A stretch of 36,863 nucleotides of DNA from Bacteroidales bacterium (GTDB lineage: Bacteria; Bacteroidota; Bacteroidia; Bacteroidales; UBA932). The notes below the pieces were generated by a model. The model searched no databases. It was not told the origin of the DNA and saw only the letters and a program-made list of their open reading frames with translations. Location: assembly GCA_017471025.1 (NCBI GenBank), contig JAFUWX010000089.1, positions 1-36,863 of the forward strand, given 5' to 3'. Below are positions 24,361 to 32,983 of this stretch, one piece after another. Within the stretch, counting starts at the first letter, position 1, and each line of letters begins with the position of its first letter. The translations under genes and the position numbers were made by a program.

Positions 24361-26328
24361 ATGAAACATCGCTACCTATTTCTTTTCCTATTATCGGCCC
24401 TGGTGGCCGTCTCCTGCCGGGAGAATCCGGCATCCCCGGAATCCCGTTCGGAAATCCGATTCACCTCTTCCATCGGCGAATATGCCGCCAAAGCCGGCGA
24501 TACCGCCTTCGAGGAAGGTGACGTCATCGGCCTCACGGCAGAAGAGCCCGTCAATGCCGCCGGCGTCAAACTGACCTGGAACGGGACGGGGTTCACCCCG
24601 GAAGTCCCCTTGTATTGGGGCCGGAAACAGTCCGCGCCAACCGACTTCTACGCCTGGTTCCCTTATAGCTTTTTCGGGACGGAAACTGCGCCCGAAGTGC
24701 ATGCGGATCTCCCTGTCGAACTGGCGGCCGACCAGTCCGAAGCGGAAGTGCTCAGCGCACAGGACCTGCTGGTCGCAGCGGTGTCCGCCAGTCCCGGGGA
24801 AACGGTCCATCTGGGATTCCGGCATCTGATGTCGCGGCTTGTCCTGGACGTTGACAGCGAAATGGAAATCGCCGGGATCACCGTCGGCGGGCTGCAAAGG
24901 CAAGGCACCGTCCGGATCGCCGACAGGTCCGTCTTATTACAAGACACCCCGGGAGAGGGCGTCCTTACGCCCCTGGCTGCCGGCGAGGGAAGATACCTGC
25001 TCATCGCCATACCCCAATCCAGCCGCATCTCGGTCACCATCACCCTGTCCGACGGCCGGGACCTGGTTTTTTCTCCGGAGGAAGCTTTGGTCCTGGAAAG
25101 TGGCATGAGCACGCTCGGCACCCTGAAAATCCTGGCGGACGAAGCGGTAGCGTTTTCCGCAGAGATTGTGCCCTGGACCGAAGCCGGATGGGCAGACATG
25201 ACGATACCCACGCCTAAATCCGATCCGGAGAAATTCTTTGTGGTCACACGGAAAGGGCAATCCGTCGAAATGGAATTGACCGATCCCGGGCAATTGCTCT
25301 ACGAAGCCAAAATCAACCTGTCCCTGGGCGAGGGCGTGATCGACCCGTTCAGAATCTGTAACGAGGACAGAAGCAAGGAATATGTCTATAATCATGCTGA
25401 CATCGCCCCGGAAGTCTGGGAGAATCTCACAAGAGTCAAGTCGGCCTACCAGTGGACCAACCCTCCCCTCACCTATGGGAACGGATCCATCATGGTTCAG
25501 TTCAACGCGTCAGTCCGGCAATTCCGTTACTCGGAATTCGAATATATCGGCGAAGGCACCCTGCTCGAAAGCGGGTTCTCCAATGTCCTCAACCTGGCGG
25601 CGGAGGAATGGCAAGTTTCTTATTATCAAGTTATTGACAAGGCTTGCGTCTATAAAGTCACCAACCTGATGGAACATTGTCCCTGGATAGGCTACCTGGA
25701 CGAGGGGCCCGGTGCCGGCTTTATCATCAACGCCTTGAATCCGGAAAAAATCTATCTGGACTACAACGGGACCGGTTCCGGCATCTACTTTCAGAGTAAC
25801 CCCATTATCATGATTTCCTTGGTCGATGAGTTATTCGGCAACGAATTGAGCAACTACGGCAGTTTTGAAAACGGTTCCTTTACTTTCCCTGTCAATGGGC
25901 TGGCTGCGTCATTGGGTTCCAGCTTTTACAGGTGCAATCGTTTCGGGCATACCACCTTCACCCTTCCGGGATACACCCGGGAGACCCTATATGTAGCCGG
26001 ATTTGACACCATGACCTGGGAAGCCCGAAAGATTGCCGGAAAGCCCACCTGCATGTTTGCCATCACACTTTACCCGGACAACACCCTGCTGAGAATCGGT
26101 ATTTTCGAAGGTTCTTTTGCGTCCAAAGATGAAATCGCCGACACCTTGGAAGCGGCCAAGAACAAGGCAGAGGGCTTTCAGGATTATACCTTCCTGCCAG
26201 ATATCACGGTTCAGACCGACATAGAACTCCCGCTCGCCGGACAATACAAAGTGCTGGCATATACCGAGGGCAAAGACGGTTCGTTCAAATACCGGGCACT
26301 CAACATCAATTATACACCTGTGGAATAA
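24361..26328 (+). CDS. Fimbrillin-family lipoprotein with long C-terminal domain
   Basis: The 655-residue product has a lipoprotein signal peptide (LSALVAVSC, Cys19). A fimbrillin (Mfa_like_1) domain spans about residues 25-280: SEIRFTSSIGEYAAKAGDT, FEEGDVIGL, FYAWFPY, LGFRHLMSRLVLDV and LLIAIPQ. These blocks recur in the next two genes. The remaining 370 residues form a beta-rich region that I do not recognise. It is the first gene of an operon with its own promoter. Expected at the cell surface, as a filament subunit, anchor or adhesin tip; the long C-terminal region suits a tip or anchor more than a repeating stalk subunit, by inference. Confidence 0.75.
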   Translation: MKHRYLFLFLLSALVAVSCRENPASPESRSEIRFTSSIGEYAAKAGDTAFEEGDVIGLTAEEPVNAAGVKLTWNGTGFTPEVPLYWGRKQSAPTDFYAWFPYSFFGTETAPEVHADLPVELAADQSEAEVLSAQDLLVAAVSASPGETVHLGFRHLMSRLVLDVDSEMEIAGITVGGLQRQGTVRIADRSVLLQDTPGEGVLTPLAAGEGRYLLIAIPQSSRISVTITLSDGRDLVFSPEEALVLESGMSTLGTLKILADEAVAFSAEIVPWTEAGWADMTIPTPKSDPEKFFVVTRKGQSVEMELTDPGQLLYEAKINLSLGEGVIDPFRICNEDRSKEYVYNHADIAPEVWENLTRVKSAYQWTNPPLTYGNGSIMVQFNASVRQFRYSEFEYIGEGTLLESGFSNVLNLAAEEWQVSYYQVIDKACVYKVTNLMEHCPWIGYLDEGPGAGFIINALNPEKIYLDYNGTGSGIYFQSNPIIMISLVDELFGNELSNYGSFENGSFTFPVNGLAASLGSSFYRCNRFGHTTFTLPGYTRETLYVAGFDTMTWEARKIAGKPTCMFAITLYPDNTLLRIGIFEGSFASKDEIADTLEAAKNKAEGFQDYTFLPDITVQTDIELPLAGQYKVLAYTEGKDGSFKYRALNINYTPVE

Positions 26329-26334
26329 GGAGGG
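26327..26334 (+). promoter_or_regulatory. Strong ribosome-binding site of the second fimbrillin gene
   Basis: aaggaggg begins in the stop codon of the upstream gene and sits 6 bases before the ATG at 26341. Strong Shine-Dalgarno sites are rare in this window, so high translation of this gene, relative to its neighbours, is plausible. Confidence 0.65.
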
Positions 26335-26340
26335 CAAATC

Positions 26341-27321
26341 ATGAAAAAGCTTATCACTATGCTGCTGGCGGTTGCTGCGCTGCTGGCCTGCACAAATGAA
26401 ATAAACGAACCCGGAGCCACCCGTAAGGAAATCCGCTTTACCGCCCAGATCGGGTCTTTCTCCACAAAAGTTTCCGGGGATGCTTTCCAGGATGGCGACC
26501 GGATCGGACTCTATGCGACCAGCCTGGGCGTCGCAGACATGCCGTTGACGGTCAAGGGGCCATCCCTTATTCCGGAGACCCCCATCTATTGGGACAACGA
26601 TTCTCAGGAAGACGTTTGGTTCATCGCCTTTTACCCTTACGAATCGGATTTTGTCCCGAACCGGTCCAACCACGTGCAAGTTCCCACCGACCAGACAACC
26701 CTCAAGGATTACGAAGGCGCCGATATTCTCACCGGCAGTACACAGGCGAACAGTACGCAAAAAGAAGTGCATCTGGTTTTCAAGCATTTGCTTTCCAAAC
26801 TTGTCATCGAGGTGGAAAATCTCACGGATGAGACCATTGCCGATCTGACCGTCAACAACATGCGCATCGCTGCCACCCATTACGCCGCGCTCTATGACGG
26901 AACGAAGATTGTGTATGACACCCTCATCAGTCCGTATATTCCAACCGGCGGACTGAAGCCTTACCGGGAACGCCAGGGACGCTGGTCCATGATTACCATC
27001 CCCCAGACGGCAGCACCGGAGATCGTCATTACGACGGCACAGGGAAATACTTACCAGTATATCGCCCGCGAGAACATTGTCTTCCCCCAGGGGTGCTCTG
27101 TCATTGCCGGCATCGTGCTGGACGGTTCGGTAACCGAGGCCAGCTTTACCCACGAGATTATCGGATGGGGAGACGGCGGAAGGTATGACCTGAGCAACAT
27201 CTACGGCCAGACAAGTGTTTCGCCCAGCGTCCCGGACGACACCGGCGACCGTATCCGCGCTGCGGAAGGCGATCCCGACCGGGGCGGCCTTTTCTTAGAG
27301 AACCTCGCTGAAAAGAAGTAG
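26341..27321 (+). CDS. Fimbrillin-family lipoprotein (short, stalk-like)
   Basis: The 326-residue product has a lipoprotein signal peptide (MKKLITMLLAVAALLAC, Cys17) and a compact fimbrillin domain: KEIRFTAQIGSFSTKVSGDAF, FQDGDRIGLYA, FIAFYPYES, HLVFKHLLSKLVIEV and WSMITIPQ. The length is that of a typical Mfa/FimA-type structural subunit. The sequence FSTKV after the first strand is at the place where fimbrillins are often cut by a trypsin-like protease; cutting here is inference. It lies 12 bases after the first gene and 6 bases before the third, and it has the best ribosome-binding site of the three, which suits a major subunit. Confidence 0.8.
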   Translation: MKKLITMLLAVAALLACTNEINEPGATRKEIRFTAQIGSFSTKVSGDAFQDGDRIGLYATSLGVADMPLTVKGPSLIPETPIYWDNDSQEDVWFIAFYPYESDFVPNRSNHVQVPTDQTTLKDYEGADILTGSTQANSTQKEVHLVFKHLLSKLVIEVENLTDETIADLTVNNMRIAATHYAALYDGTKIVYDTLISPYIPTGGLKPYRERQGRWSMITIPQTAAPEIVITTAQGNTYQYIARENIVFPQGCSVIAGIVLDGSVTEASFTHEIIGWGDGGRYDLSNIYGQTSVSPSVPDDTGDRIRAAEGDPDRGGLFLENLAEKK

Positions 27322-27327
27322 CCTGTC

Positions 27328-29508
27328 ATGAGAAAGTTTTGCTACCTGCTGCTACTTCTCGCCGCCGCGACCGGCTGTCAGGCAGGCCGTGAAGGCTTCG
27401 TCACCCGGGGCGAGCTCTCCTTCCGACAGGAGGTCCGGGATTATACGACGAAACTTTCCACGACGGTTACCCGCGAGAATGGACAGATTTACGAATATGT
27501 CGCCTTTGAGGATGGCGACAGGGTCGGCATATCCGCAACCCACAGCTCCGCATCTTATGTGAATGTGCCCTATACCTGCTCGGGGGACATGCTCCAATCT
27601 GACACCCCGATGGTTTTCTCCGGACAAACGGGAAGCCCGGTCAGGATTTGGGCCTATTATCCGTATCAACGTGCCTGGCCGGAGAACGAAGAATTCACCG
27701 TAGAAGCAGACCAGAGCGACATCCGCAGATTCACAGCTTCAGATTTGCGCACCGCATCCTGCGAAGTCCAGCTTCAGGAAAAGATGTGCGCTAATCTCGA
27801 TTTCCAGCATGCCCTGTCCAACCTGACCATCCGGGTCAGCGGCATGCAGGAAGAAATCGCCGAGGTGTATATCGCGCAGACCAGGGGAAAAGCCAAGGGC
27901 GTAAAAGGTGATTGGTACGGCACCGGCGATCTGGGCATCGTCAAAGCGTTGAAAAGAGGATTGACGGATACTGTCACCGGCGAGAAGGAAATTTTCTGGG
28001 AAGCCGTACTGCCGCCCCAATTATACTATCCCCTCATCCTGATCAAGACGCAGGATGGTACAGGATATAAGTACACCTGCGAATCCCCACAGGCGTTAAA
28101 CCTGAAGCCGGGCAAACGGACCATCGCCTCCGTCATCCTGGACGAATCGAGCGGAAAGACATCCATCAACGCGGACATCGTCGTGTGGACCGGAGATAAA
28201 GACCTGGAATTCCAGTTCAAAGAACCCTACCTGTTCTGGATTGATGAAAACGGGAAGCGCGTGGACGACATCACCTTGGACGCCGAAGGCGGGGAAATCG
28301 TCCTGGAACTGGCCACCAATATGTATTGGGCGCCGGATCCTGCGTGGGACGGATTCATGTTCGACAGCATGTTCGGAGATATCGACGTCAACGGGCGGGC
28401 CATCCGGGGCTGCCGGATCATGGCGGCCCGTAACGGCAGTTCTCAGCCCAGGAAGAGTACCGTCACCATCACATGCACCCAGGATGATACCACCTATAGC
28501 CTCCCCCTGACGATCACCCAGAAAGGGCAGCCGCTGCAGCCGATCTGGAGCGTCGCATTCCCTGAAAATATCAGCCACGCCAACCACACCCTGGCCTGGC
28601 AGGACGGGAAACTTCTGGTATCCAACGGCGAGAAGATTGCGGCCTTCGACCCAGCCACAGGAGAGGAAACGGGCATCTGGGGGGATTTCCCCGCAGCCCC
28701 TGAATTCATTGCGTCGGACGATGCCGGGAATGTCGTATTCGGCCCCCGGTATCCCGGAGACTCGGATTATGCCATCTATTGCACCTCCGATGTCAGCAAC
28801 CCGGAGTCCACCGCCCTGCTGATTGAAAACAGCAGCGGATACCGGTTTGCCGCCTGCCAGGCTATCGGCCGCTACCAGGTTCGCGGCGACCTGTCCACCA
28901 ACGCCGTCGTCACCGCTTTCGGTAACAAAAACACCACCGGCCAGGTCGGCATCTATTGGCGGATAGAAGACCATACGGTCAAGGGATATTCCGCCATCAC
29001 CATCCATGAAGGGGGGCCTGTCGAGGACTGCAAGGACGGCTGTATGATTCCCATAGACGGGGTCACGACCCATATCTTTTATTTCCGGGGATATGGTCCC
29101 GGATGCAAAGGGCTCACGAAGTCTTCCAGTTGGAATCTTTCTACCATCCTTCCCGATAACGAGCAGGACTATGCTTTGGTCAACTGCAACTCCCTGGCCA
29201 TGGCCGATTTCTGCGGACAGCGGTATTTCGCATGGGCCGACGGACCGTTCTTCTCCTGGTGCGGTAAAAAAGACATCACCCTTTCCATGGTTTCCTACGA
29301 GACCGGAAAGGAAGGACTGAAAACCGTTGCCCAACTGGACTACAGCGATTGTCTCAAGGCGGATTTTATCAGGAAAAGTGAAACGGAAACACTGACGGCT
29401 TTCAGCTCCTCTGACATCCTTCTCCGCCCGGAGGAAGACCGCATGCTGGTGTTTGTATCCGTCAGTGCCTATGACACGCTGATGGCATTCGAGCTGCCGC
29501 GGCCGTAA
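27328..29508 (+). CDS. Fimbrillin-family lipoprotein with BACON domain and propeller-like C-terminus
   Basis: The 726-residue product has a signal peptide ending in AAATGC (Cys17). A fimbrillin domain covers about residues 25-285 (GELSFRQEVRDYTTKL, FEDGDRVGISA, IWAYYPYQ, LDFQHALSNLTIRV). A BACON-like domain lies at about 300-400 (LDAEGGEIVLELATN ... LPLTITQKGQP). The C-terminal region, about 405-726, has repeated short blades (LAWQDGKLLVSNGEKIAAFDP and similar), like the propeller part of DUF5018-type proteins. BACON domains often bind mucin-like glycans or act as spacers. It is the last gene of the operon, 6 bases after the second. It is the best candidate for the adhesive tip of the set. 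Confidence 0.78.
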   Translation: MRKFCYLLLLLAAATGCQAGREGFVTRGELSFRQEVRDYTTKLSTTVTRENGQIYEYVAFEDGDRVGISATHSSASYVNVPYTCSGDMLQSDTPMVFSGQTGSPVRIWAYYPYQRAWPENEEFTVEADQSDIRRFTASDLRTASCEVQLQEKMCANLDFQHALSNLTIRVSGMQEEIAEVYIAQTRGKAKGVKGDWYGTGDLGIVKALKRGLTDTVTGEKEIFWEAVLPPQLYYPLILIKTQDGTGYKYTCESPQALNLKPGKRTIASVILDESSGKTSINADIVVWTGDKDLEFQFKEPYLFWIDENGKRVDDITLDAEGGEIVLELATNMYWAPDPAWDGFMFDSMFGDIDVNGRAIRGCRIMAARNGSSQPRKSTVTITCTQDDTTYSLPLTITQKGQPLQPIWSVAFPENISHANHTLAWQDGKLLVSNGEKIAAFDPATGEETGIWGDFPAAPEFIASDDAGNVVFGPRYPGDSDYAIYCTSDVSNPESTALLIENSSGYRFAACQAIGRYQVRGDLSTNAVVTAFGNKNTTGQVGIYWRIEDHTVKGYSAITIHEGGPVEDCKDGCMIPIDGVTTHIFYFRGYGPGCKGLTKSSSWNLSTILPDNEQDYALVNCNSLAMADFCGQRYFAWADGPFFSWCGKKDITLSMVSYETGKEGLKTVAQLDYSDCLKADFIRKSETETLTAFSSSDILLRPEEDRMLVFVSVSAYDTLMAFELPRP

Positions 29509-29544
29509 GGGCCCCGCCAGTGATGACGTTTGAAAAGTATTTAT

Positions 29545-29552
29545 TATCTTTG
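29545..29552 (+). promoter_or_regulatory. Bacteroidetes-type -7 promoter box before the LytTR gene
   Basis: TATCTTTG matches TAnnTTTG. A TTTG at 29529-29532 is only 12 bases upstream, too close for the usual 19-21, so the -33 element is weak or absent. The first ATG downstream (29560) starts a 17-codon frame that is not in phase with the regulator. Confidence 0.6.
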
Positions 29553-29578
29553 CAGGAAAATGAAGCGCCGTGGACACG

Positions 29579-30454
29579 ATGAGAGCCTTGCTTCCGGATT
29601 ATTTCCGGGATAAATACACGCTGCTGGGGACCGTTACCTTCACGGCCTTCTTCTCCCTGCTGTTCATGCTGCTGAGCCTCCCCTTCGCCCACAACGCCTG
29701 GTTCTCGCTCGGCGCGACGCAGCTCTTCGGCTACACGGTGGCCTTCTATCTGCTGTCGCTGCTGTGCATCGTGCTGAGCAAAGTGCTCATGTACCACACG
29801 CGCGCGGCCTTCCCGATGACCTGGGTGCAGTTCATCCTGTGGAACCTGGCGGAGATCGTGCTGGTCTGCGCCCTGTACACCGGCATCTCCCTGTACGGCC
29901 ACCGCCAGGGCGTGATCGACCTGGGCGGGCTCGGCACGCTGCAACTGTTCGGCGGCGCCCTGCTGTACAGCTTCAGCTGCCTGCTGGTCCCCTACATCAT
30001 CGCCGGCATGTTCTTCGCCCTGGTGGACAAAAACAAGACGATCCGCCTGATGAACACGCGGGACGTCGTCTCCGACGAGCCGGAAGAAAACCGGAGCGGC
30101 ATCCAGAAAGTCACCCTGTACGACAACGGCGGAGCCATGAAACTCTCCGTCAGTCTGGACAATCTTTTCTATATCGAATCCGACGACAACTACGTCATCG
30201 TCTGGTACACCGACAGCAAAGGGGCCATGAAGAAATACATGATCCGCTGCCGGCTGAAGACCATCGAGGAGAGTTTCCGGGGCAGTTCCCTGGTCCGCTG
30301 CCACCGCAAATACATCGTCAACATGGACAAGGTCAAGGTCCTGCGCAAAGAAAAGGATGGCTACGAACTCGACCTCGAGAACGATGCCATCCCTCCGATT
30401 TCCATTACCAAGACGTACGCAGAGAACGTCCTGAGCCGTTTCAACGCCCACTGA
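29579..30454 (+). CDS. LytTR-family transcriptional regulator with four membrane segments
   Basis: The 291-residue product has four hydrophobic segments (about residues 14-36, 49-70, 82-104 and 120-146). A cytoplasmic linker follows, then a C-terminal LytTR DNA-binding domain (about 185-288: NLFYIESDDNYVIVWY, CRLKTIEESF, LVRCHRKYIVNMDKV). There is no receiver domain, so the membrane part is likely the sensor. LytTR proteins bind short direct repeats near promoters. Its position just after the three fimbrillin genes makes them candidate targets. The frame is also open from a GTG at 29570; I prefer the ATG at 29579. The 3' end overlaps the converging lipoprotein gene by 14 bases. Confidence 0.88.
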   Translation: MRALLPDYFRDKYTLLGTVTFTAFFSLLFMLLSLPFAHNAWFSLGATQLFGYTVAFYLLSLLCIVLSKVLMYHTRAAFPMTWVQFILWNLAEIVLVCALYTGISLYGHRQGVIDLGGLGTLQLFGGALLYSFSCLLVPYIIAGMFFALVDKNKTIRLMNTRDVVSDEPEENRSGIQKVTLYDNGGAMKLSVSLDNLFYIESDDNYVIVWYTDSKGAMKKYMIRCRLKTIEESFRGSSLVRCHRKYIVNMDKVKVLRKEKDGYELDLENDAIPPISITKTYAENVLSRFNAH

Positions 30455-32021
30455 GCCGGACGGATCCGGCCTTGTGGACCTTGCGTTCCGGCCGCTCCCC
30501 TGCCTTGCGGTACGGGGATGCCGCCTGCTTGCCTGCCGCCTTCGTCTGCAGGGCGCTCCGGCGTACCGGCAGCTGCCGCGCCACGCTGGCCGACCCTTCG
30601 TACACGGTGCTCGAAGACACCCAGGTCATCTGCATGGGGAAGAAGGGCAGGTTGCTGTTGAAGGTACCGATGTAGTCGCTCTCCGGATTGCGGCTCAGCT
30701 CGCAGTACTGCATGGACAGGAAGGTGATATCGTCCACCGTGTTCGCCTCCACCCGGCCGGTCGTGCCGCTTTCGTCCAGGACGGCCGTCGCGATGTCGTT
30801 CTTCAGTTCATAGACATACTGCTGGCCACTCTTGCGATAGACGCCGAGCAGATACACGTCCAGGGTCTCGCCTTCGCTGACATAAGGGAATCCGACATAT
30901 TGGACATAGAAGACCATGTTCCCGGTCTGCTTGTCGAAACGGGTCTCGAAGGCGAAATCGCGGGTATATTGCACCGAATTGGGATCGGCCGCATCGCCCG
31001 TCTCCCAGCCGCTGACGCGGTAGGCGACGTTGGCCTCGCTGCTGCTGACGACGATCGGATAGGAGAAATGGTTGTCTCCGATGCTCCAGGTGCCCAGCCA
31101 GCGGTTGAACGCGTCGGTGGGCTTCTCTTCCGGCACGGTGAAATTCAGCTCGGACCAGGAGCCCGTCAGGTTGCCGAAAGCATCCACGCCGAAGGCATAG
31201 ACGGTCCAGGGGCCGGAGCGGAAGCGGTCGAACTCGATGGTCAGTTCCGGGTCGTAATAGATGTCATTGACGATATCCTCTCCGCCCGTGGCGGCATAGA
31301 TGCCATCGACGACGGAATTGAAATAGGCCGCATAATCCCCTTCGAAATATTCGGTGATGTATTCCGGATAGGCGATATCGACATAGTAGCTGTACGGGGA
31401 GTCCGTCGAGACATGGATTTTCTCCACCTCGACATCCTGGCCGTTTTCCTGGATGGTGACGCGCCCGTCATACCGCAGCCGGAAGGTGTTGTCCTTTTTC
31501 AGCGTGATGGCCTGCGTGGTGAAGCCCAGGCGGGAGAATTCGCCGGTCAGGTTACCCTTCGCGTCGCAGCCGTAAGCGACTGCCACCCAGTTGCTTCCGC
31601 CGTCATCCAGGCGGTCGAAGACCACATCCGTGCTGGTCTTTTCCACCGGGATGTCACCGTTGTTGCGGGCGTTCTGGACACTCTCCTGGATGAAGGCGTC
31701 CAGGCTGCCCTGGTATTTGATAAGCATGTCATTCGCGCTGACCAGGTCCAGATACCAAGATTTGCTGTCGGTGGACTGGACATGCAGGATATCCACGACG
31801 AAGGTGGTGCCGTCGGCCTCGGCGGTGGCGCCGCGGCCGGTATAGGTAATGGTCCAGTCCGGATTCTCCGTAAAGACGCTGGTGGGCTGTCCCGGCTGGG
31901 GGTTGTCGCCCGTCTGGGAGCCCCGGCGACGGCCCGTGTCTTCGCGGTTGCAGGAGACGGCCAGCAGCAAGGCTGCGGGCAGCAGGGCCAAAAGGATTCT
32001 GCCGTATCGTTTCATAAGCAT
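30441..32021 (-). CDS. Surface lipoprotein with two FN3-like repeats and a basic C-terminal tail
   Basis: The 526-residue product has a lipoprotein signal peptide (LLLAVSC, Cys24). Two tandem repeats of about 105-110 residues follow, at about 50-160 and 165-280. Each runs from an ITYTGR/LRYDGR-type strand to a CDAKGNLTGEFSRLGFT / VDAFGNLTGSWSELNFT end. A third, different domain starts at WLGTWSIGDNHFSYP. The last 45 residues are rich in Arg and Lys, with little hydrophobic content. Similar lipoproteins are common in Bacteroides but have no known function. The start could be the ATG at 32021 or at 32015; a TTG at 32024 is unlikely. The gene converges on LytTR. Confidence 0.75.
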   Translation of the reverse strand: MLMKRYGRILLALLPAALLLAVSCNREDTGRRRGSQTGDNPQPGQPTSVFTENPDWTITYTGRGATAEADGTTFVVDILHVQSTDSKSWYLDLVSANDMLIKYQGSLDAFIQESVQNARNNGDIPVEKTSTDVVFDRLDDGGSNWVAVAYGCDAKGNLTGEFSRLGFTTQAITLKKDNTFRLRYDGRVTIQENGQDVEVEKIHVSTDSPYSYYVDIAYPEYITEYFEGDYAAYFNSVVDGIYAATGGEDIVNDIYYDPELTIEFDRFRSGPWTVYAFGVDAFGNLTGSWSELNFTVPEEKPTDAFNRWLGTWSIGDNHFSYPIVVSSSEANVAYRVSGWETGDAADPNSVQYTRDFAFETRFDKQTGNMVFYVQYVGFPYVSEGETLDVYLLGVYRKSGQQYVYELKNDIATAVLDESGTTGRVEANTVDDITFLSMQYCELSRNPESDYIGTFNSNLPFFPMQMTWVSSSTVYEGSASVARQLPVRRSALQTKAAGKQAASPYRKAGERPERKVHKAGSVRLSGR

Positions 32022-32065
32022 CAATTTTTATCGAAACAATCTATCAAATATTGTACTTGAACCTT

Positions 32066-32073
32066 CAAAGGTA
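32066..32073 (-). promoter_or_regulatory. Bacteroidetes-type -7 promoter box of the FN3-like lipoprotein gene
   Basis: Minus-strand TACCTTTG matches TAnnTTTG, 44 bases before the ATG at 32021. No clear -33 element is visible. The box lies 13 bases from a divergent box facing mazG. Confidence 0.5.
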
Positions 32074-32086
32074 CGGCTTTTTTTCT

Positions 32087-32094
32087 TATTTTTG
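32087..32094 (+). promoter_or_regulatory. mazG: Bacteroidetes-type -7 promoter box of mazG
   Basis: TATTTTTG matches TAnnTTTG. An mRNA start about 5 bases past the box would exclude an upstream in-frame ATG at 32096 and supports the ATG at 32114 as the start of MazG. Confidence 0.5.
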
Positions 32095-32113
32095 TATGTC
32101 AAACCGAAAACAG

Positions 32114-32971
32114 ATGCATACAAGGGAAGAAAAACTCGAGAAATTCGGCAGACTGCTGGACATTATGGAAAAGCTCCGGGCGGAGTGCCCGTGGAACCAC
32201 GCGCAGACGATCGACACCCTGCGCCCGATGACGGTGGAGGAGGTCTATGAGCTCAGTGACGCCGTGATCGCCCACGACCAGGAGGAGCTCAAAAAGGAGC
32301 TGGGCGACGTGCTGCTCCATATCGTCTTTTACAGCCGGATTGCCGAAGAAGAGGGGCGTTATGACATCGGCGACGTGCTGGACAAGATTTGCGAGAAGAT
32401 GGTTTTCCGCCATCCGCATGTCTTCTCCGACGTGAAGGCGGACGACGTGCGCACCGTGTCCGACAACTGGGAGATGATGAAGACCCGCGAAAAAGGCGGC
32501 AACCGCCGCGTGCTGTCGGGCGTACCCAATTCGATGCCTTCCATGCTAAAAGCCTTCGCCATGCAGGACAAGGCCCGCGGCGTAGGCTTCGACTGGGAGG
32601 ACAAGCACCAGGTCTGGGACAAGGTCAAGGAAGAGCTCGGCGAATTCCAGGCGGAGCTCGACGCGATGGACGCCGCCCCCGGCCATGCCGACAAATCGGT
32701 CTGCACCCCTTCTGAGGATTCCTCCCCGGAATTCCGCGCCGCCTACGAGCGGGCGCTTGACGAGCTGGGCGATTTCCTTTTCGCCACGGTCAATGCCGGC
32801 CGCCTGTACGGGCTCAACCCGGACACAGCCCTGACCCGCGCCTGCGAGAAATTCCGCCGCCGTTTCACCTATCTGGAAGAACAGACCCTGCGCAAGGGAC
32901 GCTCCCTGCATGATATGACCCTCGCCGAGATGGATGCCATCTGGGACGAAGGGAAAGCCAAGGGCCTATAA
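32114..32971 (+). CDS. mazG: Nucleoside triphosphate pyrophosphohydrolase MazG
   Basis: The 285-residue product has two MazG domains. The N-terminal one shows CPWNHAQTIDTL, VEEVYELSDAV and KKELGDVLLHIVF, with the metal-binding EExxE and ExxD residues. The C-terminal one shows VKEELGEFQAEL and ALDELGDFLFATVNAGR, followed by FRRRFTYLEE. It hydrolyses NTPs to NMP and pyrophosphate, removing abnormal nucleotides or acting in stress responses. An insert of about 30 residues with many Asp, Ser and Pro separates the two acidic motifs of the second domain. The frame is open to 32051 and an ATG at 32096 is possible; the promoter position favours 32114. CstA follows after 12 bases. Confidence 0.92.
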   Translation: MHTREEKLEKFGRLLDIMEKLRAECPWNHAQTIDTLRPMTVEEVYELSDAVIAHDQEELKKELGDVLLHIVFYSRIAEEEGRYDIGDVLDKICEKMVFRHPHVFSDVKADDVRTVSDNWEMMKTREKGGNRRVLSGVPNSMPSMLKAFAMQDKARGVGFDWEDKHQVWDKVKEELGEFQAELDAMDAAPGHADKSVCTPSEDSSPEFRAAYERALDELGDFLFATVNAGRLYGLNPDTALTRACEKFRRRFTYLEEQTLRKGRSLHDMTLAEMDAIWDEGKAKGL

Positions 32972-32983
32972 ACCTATCCTGCC

